Source of the DNA: Desulfobulbus oligotrophicus
GTDB taxonomy: Bacteria > Desulfobacterota > Desulfobulbia > Desulfobulbales > Desulfobulbaceae
NCBI RefSeq assembly: GCF_016446285.1
Contig: NZ_CP054140.1
Coordinates: forward strand, 2,647,501 to 2,711,500
Direction of reading: 5' to 3'
Length of the DNA stretch: 64,000 bases
In this document: positions 45,700 to 54,746 of the stretch, in pieces
Numbering within the stretch: the stretch's first letter is position 1
How the letters are laid out: the number at the start of each line of letters is the position of its first letter
The notes under the pieces: generated by a model
Database searches by the model: none
The model's input: only the letters and a program-made list of their open reading frames with translations
What the model was told of the DNA's origin: nothing
Made by a program: the position numbers and the translations under genes

Positions 45700-46890
45700 A
45701 TGCAGACAAAAAAGATCAGACCTGCAGATACCTACGCACCCCTTTATTTTCTTGTCTCTCTGGGCACCGGCGGCCTGGTGGTCACCTTTTTCATGTGGCT
45801 GATGCACTGGGTGCCTCACCCGGGCCGTTCAGTCCCACTTTTTGAAGACATTGTCGCCGCATTCAGCTCAGGCGATCTGATGATGCGGAGCATGATCGTG
45901 ATCGCTCTCATCGGCATTGCCTGGTTCAGTTTCCAAAACCTTCGTTATCTTGCCTGGAATCTGCGCCGCTATCACAGGTGGAAGCAGACGGAGGCCTACA
46001 CCCGACTTCGTTCCACCAACGCTGAAACACAGCTCCTGGCCATGCCGCTGGCCATGGCAATGAGCGTTAACGTCTGTTTCATGCTCGGCATGGTCTTTGT
46101 TCCCGGACTCTGGAACGTGGTGGAGTACCTCTTTCCTCTGGCTCTTCTGGCGTTTCTGGGCATCGGCGTTCTTGCGTTGCAGCTGCTGGGTCAATTTTTA
46201 GGCCGCGTCCTGGTGACCGGCGGTTTCAGTTGCACGGACAACAACTCCTTTGCCCAGGCCATGCCTGCCTTTGCGCTCGCCATGATCGGGGTGGGACTTG
46301 CCGCACCGGCCGGCCTTTCTGCCAATCGAATCGTGGCCGGGGCCGGACTGGTATTTTCCACCTTTTTTCTGATTGCAGCAGCCCTTATCGGTGGCATTGC
46401 GCTCATACTCGGGCTCCGTTCTCTCCTTGAAAACGGTGCCAACATCGAGACCGCACCCACGTTCTCAGTCTTTATTCCGCTGTTGACCATCCTCGGCATC
46501 CTGTCCCTGCGACAGAGTCATGGCCTTGACGAACACTTTGCCCTTGCCGGAAGCGCGGCTGACCGTCTGATGCTGCTGAGTCAGTATCTGTCGGCACAAC
46601 TGCTGTGCCTCCTGCTTGCTGCACTCGTCCTCGTCCGTTTACACTATTTTGCCCGTTTTCTTGTCGGCAGGGAGATCTCTGCCGGCAGTTACGCCCTGGT
46701 GTGTCCGGGAGTCGCCCTGGCCGTCATGCTCCACTTCTGGCTCAACCGCGGTCTGGTGGACGCCGGTCTGATCGGCAAGTTTTCAGTTTCCTACTGGATC
46801 ATCTCAGGACTGGCCATGCTCTTCCAGTTTGCCACCATCTGGCTGGTTGCCACCCTTAACCGTCGACACTTCGGTACAACCGACCAGTAA
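45700..46890 (+). CDS. Polytopic membrane protein, possibly TsoY-like
   Basis: The start chosen is ATG 45700 behind AGGAGAAG; a frame from 45586 adds residues without a membrane or signal character. The 396-residue protein has about ten hydrophobic segments. Motifs SLGTGGLVVTFFMWLMHWVP, STNAETQLLAMPLAMAMSVN, CFMLGMVFVPGLWNVVEYLF and ICPGVAL-like LVCPGVALAVM resemble a membrane family annotated as TsoY (with Sec- and Cys-containing members) in anaerobes, but this is from memory and the function of that family is unclear to me. It is distantly reminiscent of TDT-type carriers. A hairpin follows the gene. Confidence 0.6.
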   Translation: MQTKKIRPADTYAPLYFLVSLGTGGLVVTFFMWLMHWVPHPGRSVPLFEDIVAAFSSGDLMMRSMIVIALIGIAWFSFQNLRYLAWNLRRYHRWKQTEAYTRLRSTNAETQLLAMPLAMAMSVNVCFMLGMVFVPGLWNVVEYLFPLALLAFLGIGVLALQLLGQFLGRVLVTGGFSCTDNNSFAQAMPAFALAMIGVGLAAPAGLSANRIVAGAGLVFSTFFLIAAALIGGIALILGLRSLLENGANIETAPTFSVFIPLLTILGILSLRQSHGLDEHFALAGSAADRLMLLSQYLSAQLLCLLLAALVLVRLHYFARFLVGREISAGSYALVCPGVALAVMLHFWLNRGLVDAGLIGKFSVSYWIISGLAMLFQFATIWLVATLNRRHFGTTDQ

Positions 46891-46921
46891 CACCCCCTAC
46901 CACCGGCAAACCTTCTCTGCT

Positions 46922-46961
46922 CCGGGAATGATGACAGAGACCATACCCTGTCATCTCCCGG
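46922..46961 (+). terminator. Long hairpin after the membrane protein gene
   Basis: CCGGGA..GATGACAG (46922-46937) pairs with CTGTCATCTCCCGG (46948-46961), a 14-bp stem with a two-base bulge and a 10-base loop, 32 bp past the stop. There is no T-run. The rest of the gap to 47188 shows no clear element. Confidence 0.55.
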
Positions 46962-47188
46962 CAGCATGAAAGGGCCTGTTCTGCCGACGCACAGCACCGG
47001 CCGTTGTCGGTCTGTTGCTGCAGTTTCGTCTCAACTGATTCAGCAACCGGGTTATCCCTCTGCCCTCACTGCAAAAGACTTGTCAAGCGAAGCAAGAAAG
47101 TGTAGGTGAGGATTGCTGTTATCTACCGCTAAGAGGTCTCTTTGTCCCGAGACGTTTCGATCCATCTGTATAAGGCATTCTCAAAAAT

Positions 47189-49861
47189 ATGGAACAATTT
47201 TTCAGTCCCAGAAGCATTGCCGTTATCGGTGCCAATGATCGCCCCGTCTCCATCGGGGCCGCACTCATCGACAACCTCCTTCTCGGCGGTTATACCGGTC
47301 CCATTTATCCGGTTAATCCAAAATATACGACTGTCCGGGGCCTTCAGACATACCCTGCCGTCACGGCCATTGAAGAACCGCCGGACCTGGTGATCATTGC
47401 CACCCCCATTGCCATTGCCCCGGAACTGGTCCGGCAGTGTGTACGGACAGGAGCTCAGGGCGTGATCATCATCTCTGCCGGAGGCAAGGAGTCGGGGGAA
47501 GAAGGTGCTTTTATAGAAGAACAGATTGCAGGTGCGGCAGAGGGATCCGGCATGCGCATCCTCGGTCCGAACTCCATGGGAGTTATCCGGCCGGGCAAGC
47601 ATCTCAACGCCACCTTTGCCGGAGGCATGCCGGTCAAAGGCAATCTGGCGGTCATCTCCCAAAGCGGTGCAATCTGCGCAGCCATCCTCGATCGGGCGGC
47701 TGAAGAAAACATGGGGTTCAGCCACTTTGTCTCCACCGGCTCCATGCTCGATGTGGATTTTGGTGATCTGATCGACTATCTGGGAAACGATGGTTCGGTC
47801 AAGGCAATCCTTCTCTACATGGAAAACCTGAGTAATCCCCGCAAGTTCATGAGTGCCGCGCGCTCGGTCTCACGGATTAAACCGATCATCGTGCTGAAAA
47901 CCGGGAAAAGTAAAGCCGGCGCCCGGGCGGCCTCAACGCACATCGGGGCCATGGCCGGTGAAGACGACGTGTATGATGCCGCCTTTAAACGAGCCGGCAT
48001 TGTCCGCGTGCCCTCATTGGGGCGTCTGTTTGACTGTGCTGAACTCATGGCCAAACAGCCCCGGCCCCAGGGCACCCGGTTGGCGATAGTCACCAACGGC
48101 GGCGGCCCCGGGGTCATGGCCACCGACACCCTGGCTGAATACGGACTGGAACCGACACCGCTCAGCGAGACCATCATGGCCAAACTCAATGACCTGCTCC
48201 CCCATTTCTGGAGCCGGGGCAATCCGATCGATATCCTTGGGAACGCCACGGTAGAACGGTTTGCCTCTGTCATTGAACTGTGCATGTCCAGCCGGGAATT
48301 TGACGGTATCCTGATCATCATGGTCCCTCAAAATCTGACGGCCCCGGAAGAGGTGGCCACTGCCCTTGTCAAACTCGCAAAAAACAAACGGATACCGGTC
48401 TTTGCCTCCTGGATGGGCGGCATGCGGATAGCTGAGGCTGTGAGCATCCTCAACAAGGCGGATATCCCCACGTACGAAACACCGGAACGGGCCGTCCGTG
48501 CCTTCCTGTACATGGTTGAATACACGCGAAACCTGGAGATCCTCTCCCAGGCACCGCCCAAACTTGCCGTTGAACTCTACTTCAACCGGGACCAGGTGTT
48601 CCGCACAATTTATGAATGCTTTGAGCAGGAAACCGAAATGCTCTCGGAAATGCAGAGCAAAGAGATCCTGGCCGCCTATGGTATTCCGGTAAACCCCACC
48701 GTGCTGGCCACCTCGGCGGATGAAGCGGTGGCCCTTGCCGACGCGATGGGTATGCCGGTGGTCATGAAAGTTGTTTCACCGGACATCACCCACAAGTCGG
48801 ATGCGGGCGGTGTGCAGCTCGACCTGCGGAACGAGTCGGATATCCGCCAGGCCTATGAACGCATCATGACCTCAGCAAAGGCGTTCAAAGCCGATGCCGG
48901 CATAACCGGAGTCTCACTGCAGCCCTACATTGTCAAGCCGGAGTTTGAACTTCTTTTCGGCAGCAACACCGACGACAAATTCGGCCCGGTTCTCTGTTTT
49001 GGCTCAGGTGGAATTTTTGCGGAAGCACTTGATGATAAGGCCCTGGGGCTGCCGCCGCTCAATCGCCTGCTGGCCAGACGCATGATGGAAGAGACCCGCA
49101 TCCTGCCTCTTCTGCAGGGCTACCGGAATGCACCACCGGCAGACCTGGAAAAGCTGGAAGAGCTGCTCCTGCGACTTTCTCAGCTTGTCGTCGATTTTCC
49201 GGAAATCGTGGAACTTGACATCAACCCCGTGCTGATCAAGGACGGTCAGCCCTGTGCAGTTGATGCACGCATTCGCCTGAAGCGCACCGAAGGGAATGCC
49301 AACAACCTGCACCTGGTGATCAGCCCTTATCCGCAACACCTGGAACGGCATGACTTTACAGACATGCAGATGCCGCTTTTCATTCGGCCGATAAAACCGG
49401 AAGATGCCGAGCTCTTTGTTGAACTCTTCAACGCACTCACCCCGACCAGCATCTATTACCGTTTTTTCAGTGTGGTCAAGACCCTTTCTCCGGAGACCCT
49501 CGCCCGCTTCACCCAGGTTGACTATGATCGGGAAATTTCCTTTGTGGCGCTGGATGACGACAGTGAAGAAGGAGAACGGATGCTCGGTGTGGCCAACATT
49601 GTCGGCGAACCGGACGGCAGACGCGGCGAGTTCTCCGTCCTCATCGGCGACCCCTGGCAGGGGAAAGGTATCGGTGCCACACTGTTGCTCCAGTGTCTGC
49701 GTATCGCTCAGGAACGCGGCATGCAGACTGTCTGGGGAACCGTACTGGCGGAAAACCGATACATGATTGCCCTTGGTAAAAAACTGGGCTTTACCATCAG
49801 ACGAGGCGAAGATCATGCAGAATATAAACTGACCATTGATCTGACAACCGCAAAGCTGTGA
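47189..49861 (+). CDS. ADP-forming acyl-CoA synthetase fused to GNAT acetyltransferase (Pat/YfiQ-like)
   Basis: The 890-residue protein opens MEQFFSPRSIAVIGAND, the CoA-binding Rossmann domain, followed by the CoA-ligase part with SQSGAICAAILDRAAE and FVSTGSMLDVDFGDL (about residues 150-195). An ATP-grasp domain (about 490-705) has VVMKVVSPDITHKSDAGGV. The last 170 residues are a GNAT domain with GEFSVLIGDPWQGKGIGATLL, the acetyl-CoA loop. This architecture matches protein lysine acetyltransferases such as PatZ, and also acetate-CoA ligases carrying GNAT; which activity dominates cannot be told. The catalytic-domain residues look intact. There is no strong ribosome binding site before the ATG. 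Confidence 0.9.
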   Translation: MEQFFSPRSIAVIGANDRPVSIGAALIDNLLLGGYTGPIYPVNPKYTTVRGLQTYPAVTAIEEPPDLVIIATPIAIAPELVRQCVRTGAQGVIIISAGGKESGEEGAFIEEQIAGAAEGSGMRILGPNSMGVIRPGKHLNATFAGGMPVKGNLAVISQSGAICAAILDRAAEENMGFSHFVSTGSMLDVDFGDLIDYLGNDGSVKAILLYMENLSNPRKFMSAARSVSRIKPIIVLKTGKSKAGARAASTHIGAMAGEDDVYDAAFKRAGIVRVPSLGRLFDCAELMAKQPRPQGTRLAIVTNGGGPGVMATDTLAEYGLEPTPLSETIMAKLNDLLPHFWSRGNPIDILGNATVERFASVIELCMSSREFDGILIIMVPQNLTAPEEVATALVKLAKNKRIPVFASWMGGMRIAEAVSILNKADIPTYETPERAVRAFLYMVEYTRNLEILSQAPPKLAVELYFNRDQVFRTIYECFEQETEMLSEMQSKEILAAYGIPVNPTVLATSADEAVALADAMGMPVVMKVVSPDITHKSDAGGVQLDLRNESDIRQAYERIMTSAKAFKADAGITGVSLQPYIVKPEFELLFGSNTDDKFGPVLCFGSGGIFAEALDDKALGLPPLNRLLARRMMEETRILPLLQGYRNAPPADLEKLEELLLRLSQLVVDFPEIVELDINPVLIKDGQPCAVDARIRLKRTEGNANNLHLVISPYPQHLERHDFTDMQMPLFIRPIKPEDAELFVELFNALTPTSIYYRFFSVVKTLSPETLARFTQVDYDREISFVALDDDSEEGERMLGVANIVGEPDGRRGEFSVLIGDPWQGKGIGATLLLQCLRIAQERGMQTVWGTVLAENRYMIALGKKLGFTIRRGEDHAEYKLTIDLTTAKL

Positions 49862-49993
49862 TCCCCTTTATCAGCACCCGCAATATCCGCGACACAGGCG
49901 CAGGGTCGTCCTGCCCATGTACCCGCCTGTAACCTGTAACCGGTATCTCTTAGCGGAGATCACCACTGTTTTTATCTTTGCACGAGGAATGAA

Positions 49994-50185
49994 ATGTCTC
50001 AACAAGTTGCAATCGATCAGGAAGAATGCCTAGGATGTGAAGCCTGTGTGGAGCTCTGCCCGGATATCTTCGGCTTTGATATCGATCTGGGCAAGGCCTA
50101 TGTTATTCTGGAAGAAGGCGGTGATGAAGACTGTATTGATGAGGCCGTCGGCTCCTGCCCGGCGGGGTGCATCACCTACGAGTAA
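49994..50185 (+). CDS. Single-cluster [4Fe-4S] ferredoxin
   Basis: The 63-residue acidic protein has Cys12-x2-Cys15-x2-Cys18 and Cys55-Pro as ligands of one [4Fe-4S] cluster. The additional Cys22 and Cys59 could form the disulfide known in D. gigas-type ferredoxins. The layout matches the small ferredoxins of sulfate reducers. It would carry electrons in the cytoplasm. GAGGAATGAAATG provides the ribosome binding site. Confidence 0.9.
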   Translation: MSQQVAIDQEECLGCEACVELCPDIFGFDIDLGKAYVILEEGGDEDCIDEAVGSCPAGCITYE

Positions 50186-50292
50186 ACCCGCCGTTGGTTT
50201 ATGGATGACCGGATCGCTTATACCAGGCTGTCCGGTTTTCTTTACTGAATGCGCCTTTGATACTTTTGGAGCGCACAACAAAAAGGACAGTC

Positions 50293-50568
50293 ATGGTTAC
50301 ATCCATTATTTTAATCAATACCGATCGCAACAAGGTCAATGAGGTTGCCGAACAGCTGCAGAGCATAACCGGGGTCTCTGAAGTGTATTCCGTCAGCGGC
50401 AAGTATGATCTGGTGGCCATTATCCGGGTCAGAAGCAATGACGACCTGGCTGATCTGGTCACCAAAAAGATGCGGGTCCTGGACGGCATTACCAAAACCG
50501 AGACCATGCTTGCCTTTCAGGCCTACTCCCGTCATGATCTCGAAGCCATGTTCAATGTCGGGATGTGA
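50293..50568 (+). CDS. Stand-alone Lrp/AsnC-type ligand-binding (RAM) domain protein
   Basis: The start chosen is ATG 50293 with AAAGGACAG upstream. The 91-residue product MVTSIILINTDRNKVNEVAE, then GVSEVYSVSGKYDLVAIIRV, is the alpha-beta sandwich effector domain of Lrp/AsnC regulators with no helix-turn-helix. Such stand-alone RAM proteins bind amino acids and may modulate full-length regulators. It lies about 110 bp after the ferredoxin gene in the same direction. Confidence 0.85.
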   Translation: MVTSIILINTDRNKVNEVAEQLQSITGVSEVYSVSGKYDLVAIIRVRSNDDLADLVTKKMRVLDGITKTETMLAFQAYSRHDLEAMFNVGM

Positions 50569-50658
50569 ACTCTCCTGAAGCTTGAACCACCCGGCTGTTG
50601 CGACACTGTTCCGGTGCACCCTTGTCGGTTCGTCCTCGGAGTATGCTCCTGTTGCTCC

Positions 50659-53418
50659 TCACCGGTGCTGTTTGTGCCACATAAGGGAGCGAACCCATTT
50701 TTCCAGAGAAATCAGGGGAAAGATGACAAAACCTGCCGCAGCGGTCAAACCAAGATCGGCAACCGACAGCGGTACGGTCTGAAACACCTGCTGAAAAAAA
50801 GGCAGGTAAATGAACAGGGCCTGCAGAGCGAGGATAACGCCGACGCCCAGAAAAATTGTGGGGTTGCTGAACCAGCCTATTTTGAGGATGCTGTCTCTTA
50901 AGGAGCGACAGTGGATCAGATAGAAGATCTGGAAAAAAATCACAAAGGTGACGGCAATCGTCTGCGCCTTGACCAGAGCATCGACCGAAGTCAGGCCCGC
51001 GGCCTGTCCCCAGCGGTACTCCAGCACAAACAGGAGAATGGTTCCGGCAGTCATGAGCACGGAGACGCTGACTATCCGGAAGACCACAAAACCGGAAAAC
51101 AGGCGCGCCTCCGGATCACGCGGCGGTCGATGCATGATATCGGGTTCTTTTACCTCAAAGGCCAGCGGCAGGGCAAGAGTCACCGCGGCCACCAGGTTGA
51201 TCCACAGTAACTGGGTCGGCAACATCGGTAAGAGCAGGACCCTGGTGATGGGATCAAACGGAAAAAACATGATGCCGTATACCAGGATCAGGGCAAGTCC
51301 CAGATTAGTGGGTAAAAGAAAGGCCAGTGATTTTATAAGATTATCATACACGCGTCTCCCCTCTTCCACGGCTGCGCCGATGGTGGCAAAGTTGTCATCG
51401 GCAAGGACAATATCCGCAGCCTCTTTGGAGACAGCTGTGCCCGCAACACCCATGGCCACACCGATATTCGCCTGCTTGAGTGCAGGTGCATCGTTAACGC
51501 CGTCACCGGTCATGGCCACAACATGATGGCGCTGCTGCAGAGCACGGACCAGTTGCAGCTTATGTTCCGGTGCCACACGAACAAAGATGTTCGTGTCATT
51601 GGCCGCTGTTGCCAGATCTTCCTCCTCCATGACCGCCAGTTCAGCTCCGCTCATCACCTTGTCACCGGTGGACAGATTCAGGTCGGTACCAATGGCAAGG
51701 GCTGTGGCCCGATGGTCGCCGGTGATCATCTTCACCACAATTCCTGCCTGATGACAGGTCTGAACAGCCTCAATGGCTTCGCGACGCGGCGGATCAATCA
51801 TGCCGATTAAACCGAGAAAAACAAAACCATCCGCCACAGCAGCTTCGGACAGTTGCCCGCCGGCCATGGTCCAAGGTTTAGAAGCAAGCGCCAGCACCCG
51901 CATGCCTTTTGCTCCCATCTGCGATATGGCCGCGGTTATCATCTGCTGCTGTGCAGCATCCACTGCCTGCCGGCAGCGTTTCCACACCACCTCCGGTGCA
52001 CCCTTGATCACCACCATCGGCACTGTACCGCCGTGCAGTGTTGCCATGTACTGCAGTTCCGAGGCAAAAGGGAGCTCATCCAATCGCGGATAACGGGTGT
52101 TGAGCTCCTCAGCCGTCAGATTCGCCTTGGCTGCCGCCACCAGCAAAGCGGCCTCTGTGGGATCGCCCGTGATGGACCACCCCCCCTGTTCATGACGCAG
52201 CGTAGCATCATTACACAGCACCGACATGAGCAACAGCTCCCTGATCGATGCCGGCAACGGCACATCCCTGCGCCCGTCCACCAGAAAACTTCCCTCTGGT
52301 TCGTACCCCAGACCGCTCACCTGAACCACGCTGTCACCGGTCATCAGCTCAGTGACGGTCATGGCATTACGGGTCAGGGTACCGGTTTTGTCGGAGCAGA
52401 TCACCGTGGTCGAACCCAACGTCTCAACAGCGGGCAGATGGCGGATGATGGCATTACGTTTTGCCATCCGCTGCACACCAATGGCCAGGGCAATGGTCAC
52501 CACTGCGGGCAACCCTTCAGGAATCGCCCCCACAGCCAGGGCAATGGCAAACATAAGGGTTTCTTTTAAGGCTGATCCGAGCGGAACAGCCATGTCCAGG
52601 GCTCTCTTCACCCCGATGGCCAGGATCACAGCAGAGATAAGCACGGTGGCAATGGTTATCCAGGTGCTGATCTCAGCCAGCTTTTTAGTCAGCGGTGTAT
52701 CCAAACTGACCGTGCTGTCCAGCATATCCGAAATCCGGCCGAGTTCGGTCGTCATCCCGATTCCGGTCACCACCGCCGTTGCCGTACCCGCGGTAACCAG
52801 GGTTCCGCTATAGGCCATGCAGGTACGGTCTCCAAGCACGGCAGCAGCAGCGGCCGGAAGCACTGTTTTCTGGACCGGTACCGATTCCCCGGTAAGGGCT
52901 GCCTCTTCAACCTGCAGATTCTTCAAGGTGACCAGACGCATATCTGCAGGCACACTGTCGCCTGCGGCCAGAAACACCACATCACCCGGGACAAGATCCA
53001 CTGCCGGGACCATCCTGGTTGTGCCGTCTCGCAGTACTGTCGCGTTTTGAGGGACCATGCCCGACAGTGCTTCAATCGCCCGGCCTGCCTTGAACTCCTG
53101 AATAAATCCGATGACGGCATTGATCAGAACCACGGCAAGGACCACCATCCCATCGGTTGCCTTGCCAAGCAGCATGGCGACAACCGCTGCCCACAACAAC
53201 ACCCAGATTAAAGGATTGTTGATCTGTCGCCAGAGCAGCTGCCACACGCTGTCTTTCGATTTTCTGAGAATCCGGTTAGGGCCGTGCATCCGTCCACGTT
53301 CACGGGCCTGCTCCGTACTTAACCCGGCCTGACAGCTGTCAAGCTGCTGAAAAACAGCCGCAGCATCCATGGAGTGCCAGGCCGCCTGACCGGAAGTCAC
53401 CGTTGATTTAGTCGTCAT
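50659..53418 (-). CDS. P2A-type cation-transporting ATPase (Ca2+/Mn2+ or K+/Na+ type)
   Basis: The start chosen is ATG 53418 (MTTKSTVTSGQAAWHSM) with GAGAAG upstream. The 919-residue protein contains an N-terminal cation-ATPase domain, A-domain LTGESVPVQKT, the M4 motif AIPEGLPAVVTIALAIGVQR, phosphorylated Asp343 (CSDKTGTLTRNAMT), MVVIKGAPEVV, TGDHRATA and the hinge MTGDGVNDAPALKQA, with six C-terminal membrane segments. The domain order is that of SERCA-like bacterial pumps. The ion cannot be set from sequence alone. It acts at the inner membrane. Confidence 0.92.
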   Translation of the reverse strand: MTTKSTVTSGQAAWHSMDAAAVFQQLDSCQAGLSTEQARERGRMHGPNRILRKSKDSVWQLLWRQINNPLIWVLLWAAVVAMLLGKATDGMVVLAVVLINAVIGFIQEFKAGRAIEALSGMVPQNATVLRDGTTRMVPAVDLVPGDVVFLAAGDSVPADMRLVTLKNLQVEEAALTGESVPVQKTVLPAAAAAVLGDRTCMAYSGTLVTAGTATAVVTGIGMTTELGRISDMLDSTVSLDTPLTKKLAEISTWITIATVLISAVILAIGVKRALDMAVPLGSALKETLMFAIALAVGAIPEGLPAVVTIALAIGVQRMAKRNAIIRHLPAVETLGSTTVICSDKTGTLTRNAMTVTELMTGDSVVQVSGLGYEPEGSFLVDGRRDVPLPASIRELLLMSVLCNDATLRHEQGGWSITGDPTEAALLVAAAKANLTAEELNTRYPRLDELPFASELQYMATLHGGTVPMVVIKGAPEVVWKRCRQAVDAAQQQMITAAISQMGAKGMRVLALASKPWTMAGGQLSEAAVADGFVFLGLIGMIDPPRREAIEAVQTCHQAGIVVKMITGDHRATALAIGTDLNLSTGDKVMSGAELAVMEEEDLATAANDTNIFVRVAPEHKLQLVRALQQRHHVVAMTGDGVNDAPALKQANIGVAMGVAGTAVSKEAADIVLADDNFATIGAAVEEGRRVYDNLIKSLAFLLPTNLGLALILVYGIMFFPFDPITRVLLLPMLPTQLLWINLVAAVTLALPLAFEVKEPDIMHRPPRDPEARLFSGFVVFRIVSVSVLMTAGTILLFVLEYRWGQAAGLTSVDALVKAQTIAVTFVIFFQIFYLIHCRSLRDSILKIGWFSNPTIFLGVGVILALQALFIYLPFFQQVFQTVPLSVADLGLTAAAGFVIFPLISLEKWVRSLMWHKQHR

Positions 53419-53582
53419 TTTCTTCTCACGAACCAGTCCAGGGGAATACAATCAGGAACGGTGTCTGTATAAGCATCGCCCCGGACTGTGCGCAAGCGGT
53501 AAAATAAACCACATGACGATTCCTGATAACAGCGAAGAACAACTCCCCGGATAACTATGCAGGCAGTACCGGACAAACCGCT

Positions 53583-54407
53583 TTACAGTCGCCATTCAAC
53601 AGCCGGTGTTTTTCGTGTCGGTAAACGTTTGTACATAAATCTGGGGTAACCGATCATCATTGCACCGTAACACTGAAAACCTTCCGGCAGCTGCAGGGCA
53701 GTGACCAGCGGTGGAAAGGCCGCCGCCGCAGCGTTCAAATATCCGGCCCAGCAGCAGCCGAGCCCGAGAGTGCCGGCAGCCAGCTCCAGATAGCTCAACG
53801 CCAGGGTGCAGGTCGCAGGAGCACTCCGGCTGCCTTCCTTTGCATAGGTGACGATCAGGGCCGGTGCTCCACGTAAAATAACATCCTGCCCGGCCTGCCA
53901 TCTTTGTATAAGCCCGACAGCATTATATCTCTGTGCAGTTTCCGGCTGATTGGCCTGCAACCACTGCATCCAGTCAATGACCGTGGCACTGAGCCGTCGC
54001 AGTTCCGTGCGATCGCCAATGACCAGCCAGCGCGCTTCCTGTGCGTTAAGACCGGAAGGGGCATAACGGGCGATATCGATCAGCTGGGCCAGTTTCTCCT
54101 TTTCAACGGCTGTATCACGGTACACCCGGATGGAGCGCCGGGCCCGGAGGAAGTATTCACACTGGACCACATCCATGGGCAGATCCGGCCGTGCCGGCGA
54201 ACAGGCCGTCATGGGCATGTTCCGGTGGTCAAAACTGCCGGTGGGACAGACGGCTACACAGTGCCCGCAACGAATACACAGTCTGGATGCATCCTCAGTC
54301 GGCACCGGCATCGTCCCTTCACTCCAGGCAATGATGCCGAGCGGACAGACCTTGGCACAGATACCGTCACGATTACAGGTTGCCGGATTAATGGTAAAAA
54401 GTTGCAT
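53583..54407 (-). CDS. Ferredoxin-nitroreductase fusion
   Basis: The start chosen is ATG 54407 (MQLFTINPATCNRDGICAKVCP) behind GGAGAG; the frame extends to 54647 but that part lacks sense. The 274-residue product has two [4Fe-4S] motifs, CNRDGICAKVCP and CIRCGHCVAVCPTGSFDH, in its first 65 residues, then a nitroreductase-type FMN domain (FLRARRSIRVYRD; DIARYAPSGLNAQEARW; GLGCCWAGYL). Electrons can pass from ferredoxin clusters to FMN inside one chain. This class is common in anaerobes; substrates are unknown. Confidence 0.9.
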   Translation of the reverse strand: MQLFTINPATCNRDGICAKVCPLGIIAWSEGTMPVPTEDASRLCIRCGHCVAVCPTGSFDHRNMPMTACSPARPDLPMDVVQCEYFLRARRSIRVYRDTAVEKEKLAQLIDIARYAPSGLNAQEARWLVIGDRTELRRLSATVIDWMQWLQANQPETAQRYNAVGLIQRWQAGQDVILRGAPALIVTYAKEGSRSAPATCTLALSYLELAAGTLGLGCCWAGYLNAAAAAFPPLVTALQLPEGFQCYGAMMIGYPRFMYKRLPTRKTPAVEWRL

Positions 54408-54746
54408 AGATTCTCTCCATTGAGCACAAAAAAACGATGACGGACTGTGCAGACAGCTGCCCGACAGATAAAAAGTACTTGCCGCACGTACCTCAACAAA
54501 ACTATACCGGGCGAACAGGTATCTATGGTAAAAAAAAACAGGTGCGTTTCTGCAGTTTGCCGCACGCATTGACTCGCTGTTTCTCAAACAGACACGCTCT
54601 GTCTCACCGGCGAAAATACCGCCAAAAGACAGACAACGGTTGTACACCGTCCAGACAAAATCCGCTGTGCAGTCTCGTTTCGATGATTCCGGTTTCTGTG
54701 CAAAACGGTTTTTACTGATCAGCCTCCTCTTTAACCCGATCCGACC
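54408..54746. other. Divergent intergenic region with no recognised element
   Basis: This 339 bp stretch lies between the ferredoxin-nitroreductase and the MFS gene and should hold both promoters. An A-run (54531-54540) and several short palindromic bits are present, but no RNA gene, riboswitch or credible coding frame was recognised. Confidence 0.4.
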
